NCBI RefSeq assembly: GCF_005885635.1
Contig: NZ_VATY01000006.1
Location: 62,001-126,000, forward strand
Direction of reading: 5' to 3'
DNA from: Maribacter algarum (ex Zhang et al. 2020)
GTDB taxonomy: Bacteria; Bacteroidota; Bacteroidia; Flavobacteriales; Flavobacteriaceae
Length of the DNA: 64,000 nucleotides
Shown: positions 9,329 through 18,333 of the stretch, piece after piece
Layout: each line of letters begins with the position of its first letter
Position numbering within the stretch: the first letter of the stretch is position 1
Made by a program: the position numbers and the translations under genes
The notes under the pieces: generated by a model
The model's input: only the letters and a program-made list of their open reading frames with translations
What the model was told of the DNA's origin: nothing
The model's database searches: none

Positions 9329-10523
9329 GGAATCCTATTTCGATTAAAAAATTCGAGGTGCTCTTTCCTGCATAATCATAATCCAGGGTCTCTACGGAAT
9401 TTATCCATTCTTCTTTTTCAAGTTCTTCCACCCAAAATGAAAAAGCATTTACGTCTTTTGAAATACCGGATACTAGCATAGTTCCTTCTTCCAGCAAAAT
9501 AGGTTTGTTTTCCCGGACGGGTTTGGCCAAGGGTTGGTATTTGATATCACTTAATAAAATGGAAGTCGGAATACGTTGTGCGAATAAATCCAAATAATAA
9601 GTCGCCTTAGAATTTGAAGATTTACTTAAAGTTTCAACGCGTTCTTGTTTTCTTTTTACCGAGGCGTCCAAAAACGTCAATTCGTCTTTTTTTGAACTGG
9701 TCGCTTCCATAGCGGCATTCAAATGGCCGACTTCTTCATGATAGGAATTGTATGCAAAGAAGTTTCCTAACAGCAAGACAATAAAGAATACCAGAGAAAA
9801 TTTTAAAACCTGATTAAATATCCGGAAGTTCCTAAACTCCCATTTGAGGTTCTCAGTAACTTCAATAAAATTCGTGCTTCTTGCACTTTGATTCAAATTA
9901 CCAAGAATTTGGGAAAAAGATAAAAGATAGGAACTTGATAGTTCTAGACCATTGATTTTATAAAGTCTTTTGTTTTCCGCTTTGGCGAGAGTTAAGCTTT
10001 CAATCGTCTTGTTTATTATGTTTATTTCATGGTTAGAAACAATCATGGTTTCTTCTTCCAAATATGGTATGACATTTGTCAAAGCTGAGACTCCTAAAGA
10101 GAAGGTAGAGATTTTGACTTTTAACTCTTGCAATTGCCTAAGAATGGAATCAACAGATTCCCTTCTCGATAATGTAACAACCGGTGATTTTTCTTTCTGA
10201 ATAACTTCATAGTAAAAGTTGTTTAAATCAATATTTGGAAATGCTTGATATACAATCGCCTCAACATTCGTGTTGTTGTTGAAGTCTACTTTTTTCATTA
10301 GAATATCTGAGGTGTTAATGCATAAAAATATGGGATATTTCTTTTGAATGGAGGAAGGAAGTGCATCCAAGGATTCCAGCTCCTTTTTGTTGGTAATCAA
10401 CAGTTCGCCTTTACTTTTTTTAAGTTCCAAAAGGTAATAGGCTTCACCTTTTTCAGATTCGGAAATCTCCAGACCTGAATAAGTAAACCCTTCTTTTAGA
10501 TATGTACGTAGTTTTTTTACCAT
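9315..10523 (-). CDS. GspL / PilM-PilN-like assembly platform protein
   Basis: The 402-residue protein has a long cytoplasmic N-terminal region (to about 235) without clean actin-type motifs, a single membrane helix (about 242-262) and a periplasmic part. That part starts with a coiled coil and continues with a PilN-like stretch (DLFAQRIPTSILLSDIKYQP). Cytoplasmic domain, one helix and PilN fold equal GspL, or fused PilM-PilN. In the family this subunit links the secretion ATPase to the inner-membrane platform. It shares one base with the secretin stop codon and overlaps the GspM/PilO-like gene, so translation is probably coupled. Confidence 0.68.
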   Translation of the reverse strand: MVKKLRTYLKEGFTYSGLEISESEKGEAYYLLELKKSKGELLITNKKELESLDALPSSIQKKYPIFLCINTSDILMKKVDFNNNTNVEAIVYQAFPNIDLNNFYYEVIQKEKSPVVTLSRRESVDSILRQLQELKVKISTFSLGVSALTNVIPYLEEETMIVSNHEINIINKTIESLTLAKAENKRLYKINGLELSSSYLLSFSQILGNLNQSARSTNFIEVTENLKWEFRNFRIFNQVLKFSLVFFIVLLLGNFFAYNSYHEEVGHLNAAMEATSSKKDELTFLDASVKRKQERVETLSKSSNSKATYYLDLFAQRIPTSILLSDIKYQPLAKPVRENKPILLEEGTMLVSGISKDVNAFSFWVEELEKEEWINSVETLDYDYAGKSTSNFLIEIGFHEDR

Positions 10524-12688
10524 TAATAAATAACAGTGGGTTTGATAAGGATTGTCAATTTTTGCTTAGAATCTTCCCGCTTTCTTTTGCTAAACAACCA
10601 CTTAATAACGGGTACTCTCGCTAACAAGGGTACTCCATTCCCAGAGTCGTTTTTTACTTTTTCTTCCAACCCACCTAGAATGGCTAGGTCTTGGTTTTGC
10701 ATTCGTATAATAGAACTAAACTCTCGAGAGGTCAATCCCGGAGGGGCATCATCTTCGATACGTTCGCCATTAAAATCAGATTGTATTACATTGATGTCTA
10801 AAGTCACTTGCCCGTCACCGGATACTAGGGGTTTTATGCTGATGGCAAGCTCGGCATCAATGGGCTGGTAGTTTCGGACCTCAGAAGTTGTTGGAATCTG
10901 CGAACCGAAAAAGTTCTGATTGGTCACCACATAATAAGTGGTCTCACCGATGGATAGGTTCGCTCTATGTCCATTCAAAGTTGACAATTTGGGAGAAGAA
11001 CGGATTTTAAGATTTCCATTTTCCTCCATGGCCTTGATATTGGCAAAAAACTCGGGAATTACCCTACCCATGTTGAAAGAACCAAAACCATCAAATCCAC
11101 CTATTATTTTGTTTACTGTGCTGGCACCTAGATTGACATTGGCATCGGGAAATAACTTTCCAGAAGTGTTTACCGGTGCATCTCCGATACCCCAGCTGAT
11201 TCCGGTTTCAACCGTAGCTGATTTTTTAACTTCGATAATCATTACCTCGATTAGCACGACAGGTACAGGTTTATCAATTTTTTCTATGAACTTCTTGAAT
11301 CGATTGATGTTGGCTGAAGGCCCACTGACAAAGAAACTGTTCAGTTCATAATCTACCCGGATATCTAGTTCCGATTTAATCTCATCGGGTAGTATGCTTA
11401 CTATTGCTTCTGCATTATCCTGATAATCACCAAAACCATTCGATGACTGGGTATTTATTGATCTTCTATTATTTCCAACGCCACCTTGCTGCCCACCTTG
11501 TGAGCCATTTCCGAAGTAATTCACCCCACCTGATGAGGTTCTACCTGATGTTCGGGTCCCCCCTGATTGAGAAGGATCACCTAATAGTTCTACGGAGCGG
11601 TGCATCATTTGTACGACCTCTATTTTGCGAAGACTAAGTTGATCCGCAGTACCGAAGAAATAGATATTGTTTTCCTTTTTATAAGTGAAATTACTTGGTA
11701 AACTTTGCGCTATTGGAGCATTATTTGGACGGGAGTTTCGATTTGAGTTATTTCCACCGTTATTCTGAGGAGCTTGTATACTTGCCCCTTTCCCAGCAAA
11801 AATATGTTCTAATAAGTCATCGAAATAGATGCCTTGGGCGTTAAAAGTCACATTTCCTGCCTGTTCTAATGGAGTAGCGGTATAGATATCGAGTTTCAAA
11901 TCATATCGTAAATCATTGATAATAGATGCTATCGGTTTGTTTTTAAAATCTACATCCAATACCTTTCTTAAAGTATCCAGTACTTGATAACCTGTGTTAT
12001 TTCTTGTAAGTCTACGTTGAGATTTTGAGGAGTTTTGCGAGCTCCCTTGAAAGCTATCGAACAAATAGAAACCATCTTTCGATTTTGAAAAAACCATTCC
12101 ATTTGTGGAAGCTAATTTTTCCATGGCAACATCGAAAGGAACTCCGGAGAGATAAGCGTTAAGGGAATTCATTTCAAGCCCGTTGGAATACAACAAGTTT
12201 TTTCCTGTAACATCCATTATTTTTCGAAACACCTTTTCTAAGGGGTCGTTCTGAATATCTAAAGAAATAAGTTCCCCGCTTGGTTGGTAAGTAACCAAGA
12301 TTTCCTTTTCCTTTGGAATTTCTATTGGAGGTGAAAATTGTTTTATGGACAATATATTTCCTGTAAATTCTATATCAAGCTGATACTCTTTGCAGAGGTA
12401 AACCAATAAATCGCTAACCGTGACATTTGAAAAATTGTTGACAATACTAATGTTTGCAATATCTGGTGAAACGGACATGTTGAGCTGATGGACCTTAGAA
12501 ACAGCCAACAAAAAGTTTGGTAACGTCACATTGCTCACGTTGATTTCCAACTTCAGATTTTCCTTTAACTCTGAATTTTCAACAGACAATAGTTCCAAAT
12601 TGTTTTGAATCTGTTGAATGCGTTGCGATTCCTGAGCAGTGATGCTAAAGGTTATCAGAAGGCTTATTATTAATAATAGGTTTTTCAT
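10523..12688 (-). CDS. gspD: Secretin, GspD/PilQ-like outer-membrane channel
   Basis: This 721-residue protein starts with a signal peptide (MKNLLLIISLLITFSITAQ). N-domains follow (about 45-300, with STN-like segments near 50-120 and 145-210), then a low-complexity Asn/Ser/Gly linker (about 300-420). The C-terminal secretin domain runs from about 470 to 721 and contains VPVVLIEVMIIEV and the diagnostic GVPLLARVPVIKWLF near the end. Secretins form the outer-membrane pore for T2SS or type IV pili. Bacteroidota usually export by T9SS, so a complete secretin gene with its platform is notable. No C-terminal S-domain or pilotin gene was recognised. Confidence 0.92.
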   Translation of the reverse strand: MKNLLLIISLLITFSITAQESQRIQQIQNNLELLSVENSELKENLKLEINVSNVTLPNFLLAVSKVHQLNMSVSPDIANISIVNNFSNVTVSDLLVYLCKEYQLDIEFTGNILSIKQFSPPIEIPKEKEILVTYQPSGELISLDIQNDPLEKVFRKIMDVTGKNLLYSNGLEMNSLNAYLSGVPFDVAMEKLASTNGMVFSKSKDGFYLFDSFQGSSQNSSKSQRRLTRNNTGYQVLDTLRKVLDVDFKNKPIASIINDLRYDLKLDIYTATPLEQAGNVTFNAQGIYFDDLLEHIFAGKGASIQAPQNNGGNNSNRNSRPNNAPIAQSLPSNFTYKKENNIYFFGTADQLSLRKIEVVQMMHRSVELLGDPSQSGGTRTSGRTSSGGVNYFGNGSQGGQQGGVGNNRRSINTQSSNGFGDYQDNAEAIVSILPDEIKSELDIRVDYELNSFFVSGPSANINRFKKFIEKIDKPVPVVLIEVMIIEVKKSATVETGISWGIGDAPVNTSGKLFPDANVNLGASTVNKIIGGFDGFGSFNMGRVIPEFFANIKAMEENGNLKIRSSPKLSTLNGHRANLSIGETTYYVVTNQNFFGSQIPTTSEVRNYQPIDAELAISIKPLVSGDGQVTLDINVIQSDFNGERIEDDAPPGLTSREFSSIIRMQNQDLAILGGLEEKVKNDSGNGVPLLARVPVIKWLFSKRKREDSKQKLTILIKPTVIY

Positions 12689-12741
12689 TTTTGGTTGGGT
12701 CTGTTGGTGAACAGGTCGATTATTTTAAACCCTTTCTGGGC

Positions 12742-14154
12742 CTAGTTGGTTAGTAATGAATACACTTCTTCAATAGAAGTGAGCCCAGATTTTATAAGAT
12801 TTAGGGCATTGTCCTTTAGGGTCATTATCCCTTTTTCTTTTAACTGATTATCAATCTCCAAATGATTGTCCCGAATAGGAACCATAAGGTCTTTGCTAAT
12901 CGGTAATATTTCATAAATCGCTTTTCGACCATGGTAGCCGGTATGGTGACAAGTATTGCATCCCACGGCGGCGTAATGAGATTTTAAGTCCTTAGGAATT
13001 TCAAAACCCTGTGGAAACAATTTGGTGTCAATCACACTTTCCTTTTTACAATCATTGCAGAGCTTTCGTACCAAACGTTGCGCTATGCTCATGTTAAGTG
13101 TGCTGGCAATTAAAAACGATGGAACACCCATATCGATTAATCTGGAAATTGTGCCCCAAGAAGAATTCGTATGTATAGTGGACAAAACAAGATGCCCTGT
13201 CTGAGCTGCTCGAATGGCGACATTCGCAGTATCGGCATCCCGAATCTCCCCAATCATAATGGTGTCGGGATCTTGGCGTAAAAAAGTCTTCAAGGTTCGG
13301 ACAAAATCCAAACCTATATTTTCTTTAAGTTGAACTTGATTGATGCCATCCAAAGTATATTCGATAGGATCTTCCAAGGTGAGGATATTGTCCCCTTCAG
13401 TATTGAGTTCTTTTAATGTTGCATATAGTGTGGTGGTCTTTCCTGAACCCGTAGGTCCCGATATCAAGATAATTCCGCTGGGCTGTTTCAAGCCCTCACG
13501 ATAGTTCAGCAATTCCTTTTCGGAAAGCCCCACTCGTTCTAAGTCAATGATGGTACTGTCTTTACTAAGAATACGTAGTACCAGTTTTTCCCCATGAAGA
13601 ATAGGCAAGGTAGATACTCTTATGTCAAACTCATTACCATTTGTATTTATCGAAATACGGCCATCTTGTGGAAGGCGCTTTTCGGCAATATCAAGATCTG
13701 CTTTGATCTTAACCTTATTGACTATCATAGGATATTCCTCTTGTGGAATGGTAAACTGTTCAATCAACTTGCCATCCAATCGAAAACGAACACGACATCT
13801 CTTCTCATAGGGCTCAAAATGGATATCACTGCTTCCTACTTGTTTGGCATCGATTAATATTTTTTCTAAAAAATCATTTGTATAGGTAAGCTGGGTATTG
13901 GTCTTTTGTTTCGTTTGTCTATAATTAGACGACAAGTACCGTTGCAATTCTTCCTTATCACATTTTTCTAAAACGACTGGCGTGTCCAAAACAATCTTTA
14001 ATTCCGCCAATAATTCCTTAAGTGCGTCACTATCCGTTTTTAGTATAATTCCTCCGTCGGTATCCATAATAGGTACGATGCGATAATGAAACGCTTGTTC
14101 AGCGGTTATTTTTTGTTGAAGGTCAGTAGGTATGTTGTAGGTTTCTAATTGCAT
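12742..14154 (-). CDS. gspE: Secretion/pilus assembly ATPase, GspE/PilB family
   Basis: This 470-residue cytoplasmic ATPase drives pseudopilus assembly. It has Walker A GPTGSGKTT (233-241), an Asp box around ILTLEDPIEY (257-266), Walker B with IMIGEIRDAD (299-308) and a His box around HLVLSTIHTN (321-330). Two CxxC pairs (366/369 and 399/402) form the zinc-binding element typical of GspE/PilB and absent from PilT. The N-terminal N1 domain is short. It is the only such ATPase in the window; no retraction ATPase is present, which favours a T2SS-like pseudopilus over a retractile pilus. The prepilin peptidase stop is 2 bp upstream of its start. Confidence 0.95.
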   Translation of the reverse strand: MQLETYNIPTDLQQKITAEQAFHYRIVPIMDTDGGIILKTDSDALKELLAELKIVLDTPVVLEKCDKEELQRYLSSNYRQTKQKTNTQLTYTNDFLEKILIDAKQVGSSDIHFEPYEKRCRVRFRLDGKLIEQFTIPQEEYPMIVNKVKIKADLDIAEKRLPQDGRISINTNGNEFDIRVSTLPILHGEKLVLRILSKDSTIIDLERVGLSEKELLNYREGLKQPSGIILISGPTGSGKTTTLYATLKELNTEGDNILTLEDPIEYTLDGINQVQLKENIGLDFVRTLKTFLRQDPDTIMIGEIRDADTANVAIRAAQTGHLVLSTIHTNSSWGTISRLIDMGVPSFLIASTLNMSIAQRLVRKLCNDCKKESVIDTKLFPQGFEIPKDLKSHYAAVGCNTCHHTGYHGRKAIYEILPISKDLMVPIRDNHLEIDNQLKEKGIMTLKDNALNLIKSGLTSIEEVYSLLTN

Positions 14155-14156
14155 GG

Positions 14157-14687
14157 CTACACTATGTATAAAGATGGGGTATTAGGAAAAAAACTCACTA
14201 GGGTCACAACAATCAAAAAGGATCCCATGAGACCTGCTAAGGGGATAGTATCTTTTTCCTGTTTTCCTTTAGAAACTAGAAATACGATTAATGAAAATAA
14301 TATTGCTCCCACAAACAAGATGAGAAAGGTTATGGTAGGGAAACCTAAGGCAAATGCATAGAAGAACAACAAGTCGCCAAGACCAAAACTAACGTTAAGA
14401 AATTTCATTTGTGCTACATACTTGGTGTATACAAAAAGCGCCAAAACAATTCCTGTAATCAAAAGCATGTTGGTAAATACGAAAGGGTAGAATTGTTCGA
14501 ATGACGTATTCCATATATATAACAAACCAAGTAAGAATCCAATCACAGGGAAGAGTATCCAAGAAACCATTCGTTCCTTAAAATCTTGGAATGCTATTAG
14601 GGCACATACAAGCACCAATGTTATTTTTAGTAGGAGTATCAATCTTTGATAATTTGCTTGGGGCTGCCCTGTTCGTCTATCTCCCAA
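14157..14687 (-). CDS. Prepilin peptidase (A24 family)
   Basis: This is a small polytopic membrane protein (176 aa from the ATG at 14687) that would cleave the leader of the pseudopilins encoded here. The two aspartates of the A24 family are visible: D35 in LIAFQDFKERMVSW and D105 in GLGDLL. It lacks the N-terminal methylase domain of long PilD proteins, as in archaeal and many Bacteroidota forms. Start choice is uncertain. The ATG at 14687 overlaps the pseudopilin gene by 49 bp, whereas a TTG at 14642 overlaps its stop as TTGA and leads directly into the first helix; the TTG may be the real start. Confidence 0.8.
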   Translation of the reverse strand: MGDRRTGQPQANYQRLILLLKITLVLVCALIAFQDFKERMVSWILFPVIGFLLGLLYIWNTSFEQFYPFVFTNMLLITGIVLALFVYTKYVAQMKFLNVSFGLGDLLFFYAFALGFPTITFLILFVGAILFSLIVFLVSKGKQEKDTIPLAGLMGSFLIVVTLVSFFPNTPSLYIV

Positions 14688-15034
14688 ACGTTCAGTACAC
14701 CATCGCCATCAAAGTCGGTAACGGCTTCTGCCCTTGCCTTGAAAGTAGCATTATCTGCACTTACAATTTCATAGCGATAATTCGCAGTACCATTTTCCTT
14801 TACGGTCTTGGGAGCAACAAAGTCCAACTCGTTAAAATCAACCGAGTATTTACTATACATATAGTTATGCGTGGTTTGCGCATTATAAATTGCTTTTAGC
14901 TGTGTTTGAGCTTCAACTGCTTTTGCTTTGGTAATCAATGGCATTAAATTAGGAAGCGCTAGAAGCAATAGAATACCGACAATAGCGAGAGCGATAAGGG
15001 TTTCCTGTAAATTTAGAGAAGGGACTTTCTTCAT
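14639..15034 (-). CDS. Major pseudopilin, GspG-like
   Basis: The 131-residue protein has the type IV pilin signature: a short positive leader (MKKVPS), then LNLQETLIALAIVGIL, with Glu at position +5 if cleavage follows Ser6. A long N-terminal helix and a small C-terminal domain follow. The C-terminal DFDGDGVLNVWE looks like a calcium-binding loop, a feature known from GspG major pseudopilins. The residue before the cleavage site is Ser rather than the usual Gly. It is first in the minus-strand block, with the prepilin peptidase overlapping its end. Confidence 0.85.
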   Translation of the reverse strand: MKKVPSLNLQETLIALAIVGILLLLALPNLMPLITKAKAVEAQTQLKAIYNAQTTHNYMYSKYSVDFNELDFVAPKTVKENGTANYRYEIVSADNATFKARAEAVTDFDGDGVLNVWEIDEQGSPKQIIKD

Positions 15035-15384
15035 ATTTTTGACTTTAATTCGGTTAAATTAAGTCATATAATAACTGTTTATTTTATCGAATATTATGTA
15101 CTGTTTATCGATTTTTCGTTCGCATCAAATAATTATGATTTCACAACAAAGTCGTCTTAGCTGACAACATTTTTATACTAATTCTGAAAGTAGAACGTAG
15201 TATTGCTGAATTGAATTACAGATTTTTCGTCCTAACTATGTAAATATTAAGAAAATCTGTTTTTGAATTATTTCAAATATTTCAATCAACCAAATTCTAA
15301 TAACTAATGTCCTTATTTAACAATCTAGCAGCCAATACTTTGGGTGCTGTCGCCAACTTCAATTTCAACTTTAAAACCAGAATT
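15035..15384. other. Divergent intergenic region between the two secretion/cargo operons
   Basis: This 350-bp AT-rich gap separates the minus-strand secretion block from the plus-strand cargo operon and should contain both promoters. No convincing TAnnTTTG/-33 pair, RNA gene or terminator was found. A plus-strand ORF could start at 15307, but the signal-peptide start at 15385 is preferred. Confidence 0.5.
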
Positions 15385-16521
15385 ATGAAAAATCTAAGCG
15401 GCCTTTTGGCGGTATTAGCACTCTTTTTATGTACCCTATTTTCATTTGGGCAAACTAATCTAATACAGAATTCCTCTTGGGGAGATATTAATCCTAGTAC
15501 CAACTTACCTCGATATTTTGCTCCCTACGGTGCAAATTTTGGTGCGGTCAATACCGTTGAAATCGGTATGGGGCCACATAATAATATGGTCACTTTATGG
15601 AAAGGGGTTGCTAATCTCAATACTGGGCAGGGTGAAAACCAAGATGGTGGACCTATTAGTGCATTCTTTAATCCTGATATTTCCAAATCATATCGTTTTA
15701 CCGTATGGGTAAAAAAGCAAAACTCGTTTGACGGAAAAGTTTTACTTGGCCCCCAGGTATATGACGCAGGCACAAACAAAATGGTTTTGGATGCCAACGG
15801 AAATACGGTAGCTGCACCCTATTGTGTAAATGGTGATTTACCAAGTTTGGATGAGTGGTATCTCTTTGTTGGCTTTATTCACGAAAGTACGTATGACTTA
15901 GCAAATAACCCTACCCAAAGTATGGTATATGACCAATTTGGTAATGCTGTCACAAGCCTAAGTTTGACTGACTTCAAATTTGACCCGAACGCGGTTCGAA
16001 TGCGAATTTTAAACATACAAGTACAGAATGCGAATGCAGCAGATGAAATTTTTTTCTACGCCCCCACACTTTATGAAATCAATAGCCAAATGCCATCGAT
16101 TACTTCGATTCTAAGCCCTGTCAGCACAGCAAATACCGTTTGGAACGTTGATGGAAGCGATTTGAATTATGTAGACGGAAATGTAGGTATTGGAACAGGA
16201 AATCCTGGTGCTTGGAAACTGGCAGTAAACGGAAACATTCGTGCAAAAGAAATTAAAGTAGAAACAGGGTGGGCTGACTATGTTTTTGCCGATGATTATG
16301 TTTTGCCTTCTTTGGAAGAAGTTGAAAGACATATTAAAGAAAAGGGTCATTTGATAAATATTCCTTCAGCTGAAGCAATAGAATCCAATGGAGTGCAATT
16401 AGGTGAAATGAACAAATTGCTCTTAGAGAAAATTGAAGAATTGACCCTGTATATCATCCAACAGAATAAAGACCAGAAAGAACTCGAAACCAGAATTCTC
16501 GAATTGGAAAACCAACAGTAG
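15385..16521 (+). CDS. Exported tail-fibre-like surface protein
   Basis: The ATG at 15385 (not an in-frame ATG at 15307) gives a 378-residue protein with a proper signal peptide (MKNLSGLLAVLALFLCTLFS). The first half resembles a carbohydrate-binding beta-sandwich. The C-terminal ~150 residues hold the motif set common in Bacteroidota tail-fibre-like proteins: VGIGTGNP, LAVNGNIRAKEIKV, WADYVFADDYVLPSLEEVE and GVQLGEMNKLLLEKIEELTL. They end in a coiled coil that probably trimerises. It heads the plus-strand operon that continues into the RHS genes. An adhesin or fibre role is inferred; no protease S74 catalytic motif was seen. Confidence 0.75.
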   Translation: MKNLSGLLAVLALFLCTLFSFGQTNLIQNSSWGDINPSTNLPRYFAPYGANFGAVNTVEIGMGPHNNMVTLWKGVANLNTGQGENQDGGPISAFFNPDISKSYRFTVWVKKQNSFDGKVLLGPQVYDAGTNKMVLDANGNTVAAPYCVNGDLPSLDEWYLFVGFIHESTYDLANNPTQSMVYDQFGNAVTSLSLTDFKFDPNAVRMRILNIQVQNANAADEIFFYAPTLYEINSQMPSITSILSPVSTANTVWNVDGSDLNYVDGNVGIGTGNPGAWKLAVNGNIRAKEIKVETGWADYVFADDYVLPSLEEVERHIKEKGHLINIPSAEAIESNGVQLGEMNKLLLEKIEELTLYIIQQNKDQKELETRILELENQQ

Positions 16522-16563
16522 TCTCTAACTAACTACGAATTACTAACTAAACTTTTATTTCAA

Positions 16564-17097
16564 ATGAGCAAATTAGCATTACCCATTGCGGTATTGGCTC
16601 TAATAGCCAGTGTTGCATCTTATTTTCTTTTACAATCAAATTCTGAACTAGTTTATGTTGATGTAAACAAGCTTTTGGAAGGATACAACCGAACTATGGC
16701 CGAAAGGGAAGCCTTTGCCAAAAAAACTAAAGTCTTAAAAGCGAATGTAGATAGTTTAGTCACCAACTGGCAGTCAGAATTGAAAGCTTATGAAAAGGAA
16801 AGGGCTTCGATGTCAAAGAAAGAAGTTGAACTAAAACAGGAGTTATTAAATAACAAGCAACAGCAGTTGAACAACTACCAACAAGCCATTCAAAAGCAAA
16901 TTCAAGAAGAAGATCAAAAGATGACCCAAACGGTTGTCAATGATATTAATGACTATGTAAAAGAATATGGCAAAAACCATGGCTACCCAATCATTTTTGG
17001 TGCAGGTGGTAGCGGTAACATCATGTATGCTGAAGATGCATCTGATTTAACTTCAGAAGTGTTGATTGGTTTAAACGCACAATACGCAGGAAATTAA
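16564..17097 (+). CDS. Skp/OmpH-like periplasmic chaperone
   Basis: The 177-residue protein has an N-terminal hydrophobic anchor, then VYVDVNKLLEGYN, a long coiled coil rich in Gln/Glu/Lys (about 60-125) and a C-terminal return strand with YPIIFGAGGSGNIMYA. This is the OmpH/Skp layout, a trimeric 'jellyfish' chaperone that holds unfolded outer-membrane or secreted proteins. It is embedded in the cargo operon (42 bp after the fibre gene, 1 bp before a lipoprotein gene). A dedicated chaperone for the very large RHS proteins or the barrel protein is therefore plausible (inference). Confidence 0.8.
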   Translation: MSKLALPIAVLALIASVASYFLLQSNSELVYVDVNKLLEGYNRTMAEREAFAKKTKVLKANVDSLVTNWQSELKAYEKERASMSKKEVELKQELLNNKQQQLNNYQQAIQKQIQEEDQKMTQTVVNDINDYVKEYGKNHGYPIIFGAGGSGNIMYAEDASDLTSEVLIGLNAQYAGN

Positions 17098-17098
17098 T

Positions 17099-17710
17099 AT
17101 GAGCTATATCAAACACATCTTCCTTGGTATTGGATTTTCGTTGATTCTTGGATCATGCGCGAATAGAACTTTCGATTCAAGAGAAGGACTGATGGCTTAT
17201 GTAGCCGATACTGATAATGGGTATACACAACACAAATCGGTCAACGGTATAGATTTTTCAATAAGCTATCGCCCAACCGATATGTTGGTCAGTCAAGAAC
17301 TGACTGAGGAAATGTCAAAGGCTGAAATTGACAGTTTACGCCAGAGATATGAGCAATACCTGTATTTCAATTTATCGTTGTCCAAAAATAACAAAGAAGT
17401 GTTGAGTAGCATGTCGAATAGTCGTGCTGAATTTGGAGCAATGGTCAATCAATTGGCTTTTGGAATGAGTGATAAAGTACACCTACTCAGTCAGAAAAAG
17501 GATAGCGTAGAGCTTTTGGACTATATCTACCCTCGAGAATATGGCATGGGTGGAGCCACTAATATCATGTTCGTTTATCCAAAGGATGAAAAACTGTTGA
17601 CTGGTGAATATGTTCATTTTACCATTGAGGATATCGGTATGAGGACTGGTGAAGTTGGCTTTAAAATTCCTTCTGATATACTTAAAAATGAACCTCAATT
17701 AAGTTTTTAA
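17099..17710 (+). CDS. Hypothetical lipoprotein
   Basis: The 203-residue product has a lipoprotein signal with lipobox LILGSC (Cys about 20), so it is probably anchored in the outer membrane or periplasmic face. The rest is soluble with no motif I recognise. It lies between the Skp-like gene (1 bp) and another exported protein (5 bp). An accessory role in assembly or secretion of the RHS proteins is possible. Confidence 0.75.
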   Translation: MSYIKHIFLGIGFSLILGSCANRTFDSREGLMAYVADTDNGYTQHKSVNGIDFSISYRPTDMLVSQELTEEMSKAEIDSLRQRYEQYLYFNLSLSKNNKEVLSSMSNSRAEFGAMVNQLAFGMSDKVHLLSQKKDSVELLDYIYPREYGMGGATNIMFVYPKDEKLLTGEYVHFTIEDIGMRTGEVGFKIPSDILKNEPQLSF

Positions 17711-17715
17711 ATAGG

Positions 17716-18315
17716 ATGAAATCTCGTCTAGCTCAAATAGCATTGGTAGTATTTATGTTTTCCTATTTCGGAGCAAATGCTCAGTGGAATAGTGGAACTC
17801 TTTACTTTAAGAATGGAGAGGTAAAAAAAGGCCAGATTAAATTCAATGGAACCGAGATCATAAAGTACAGAACCTCGAAAGACGATAAAAAAGTCAAATA
17901 TCATTTTTCAGAATTGGAAAAACTTGATTTGTCGAAAGATAATATTAATGCGGTTTATGTGTATTTATTACTTGAGGAAAACCTTTATCAAGTCGTTAGG
18001 CAATTGGAGAAAGGTAAGGTAAACCTATATAGTTTGGTAAGAACCTACTATGCGCCTTCAACAATGCCCGGAAGTGGTGGAGGGGTAATGACAATGGGCC
18101 ATACCAATAATATAAATCATCTTTTTGTAAAATCTATAGATGATGAATTACCTACGCATTTGGGATCAAATCAATTATTTACAAAGAACTTCAAAAAGGC
18201 GGTATCAGAGTTTTTTAAAGACTGTCCGGTTTTGGTTCAAAAGATTGAAAACAAGGAATACAAAAAAAAAGATATTCAACAAATAGTGGCATTCTACAAT
18301 AAAGAATGCAAATAA
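17716..18315 (+). CDS. Hypothetical exported protein
   Basis: The 199-residue product has a signal peptide ending near FSYFGANAQ. The mature N-terminus (GTLYFKNGEVKKGQIKF) resembles the small beta-rich start of many uncharacterised flavobacterial periplasmic proteins. It is co-directional and 18 bp from the first RHS gene. No catalytic motif is seen. Confidence 0.7.
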   Translation: MKSRLAQIALVVFMFSYFGANAQWNSGTLYFKNGEVKKGQIKFNGTEIIKYRTSKDDKKVKYHFSELEKLDLSKDNINAVYVYLLLEENLYQVVRQLEKGKVNLYSLVRTYYAPSTMPGSGGGVMTMGHTNNINHLFVKSIDDELPTHLGSNQLFTKNFKKAVSEFFKDCPVLVQKIENKEYKKKDIQQIVAFYNKECK

Positions 18316-18333
18316 AATAACCAACGATTAAAG

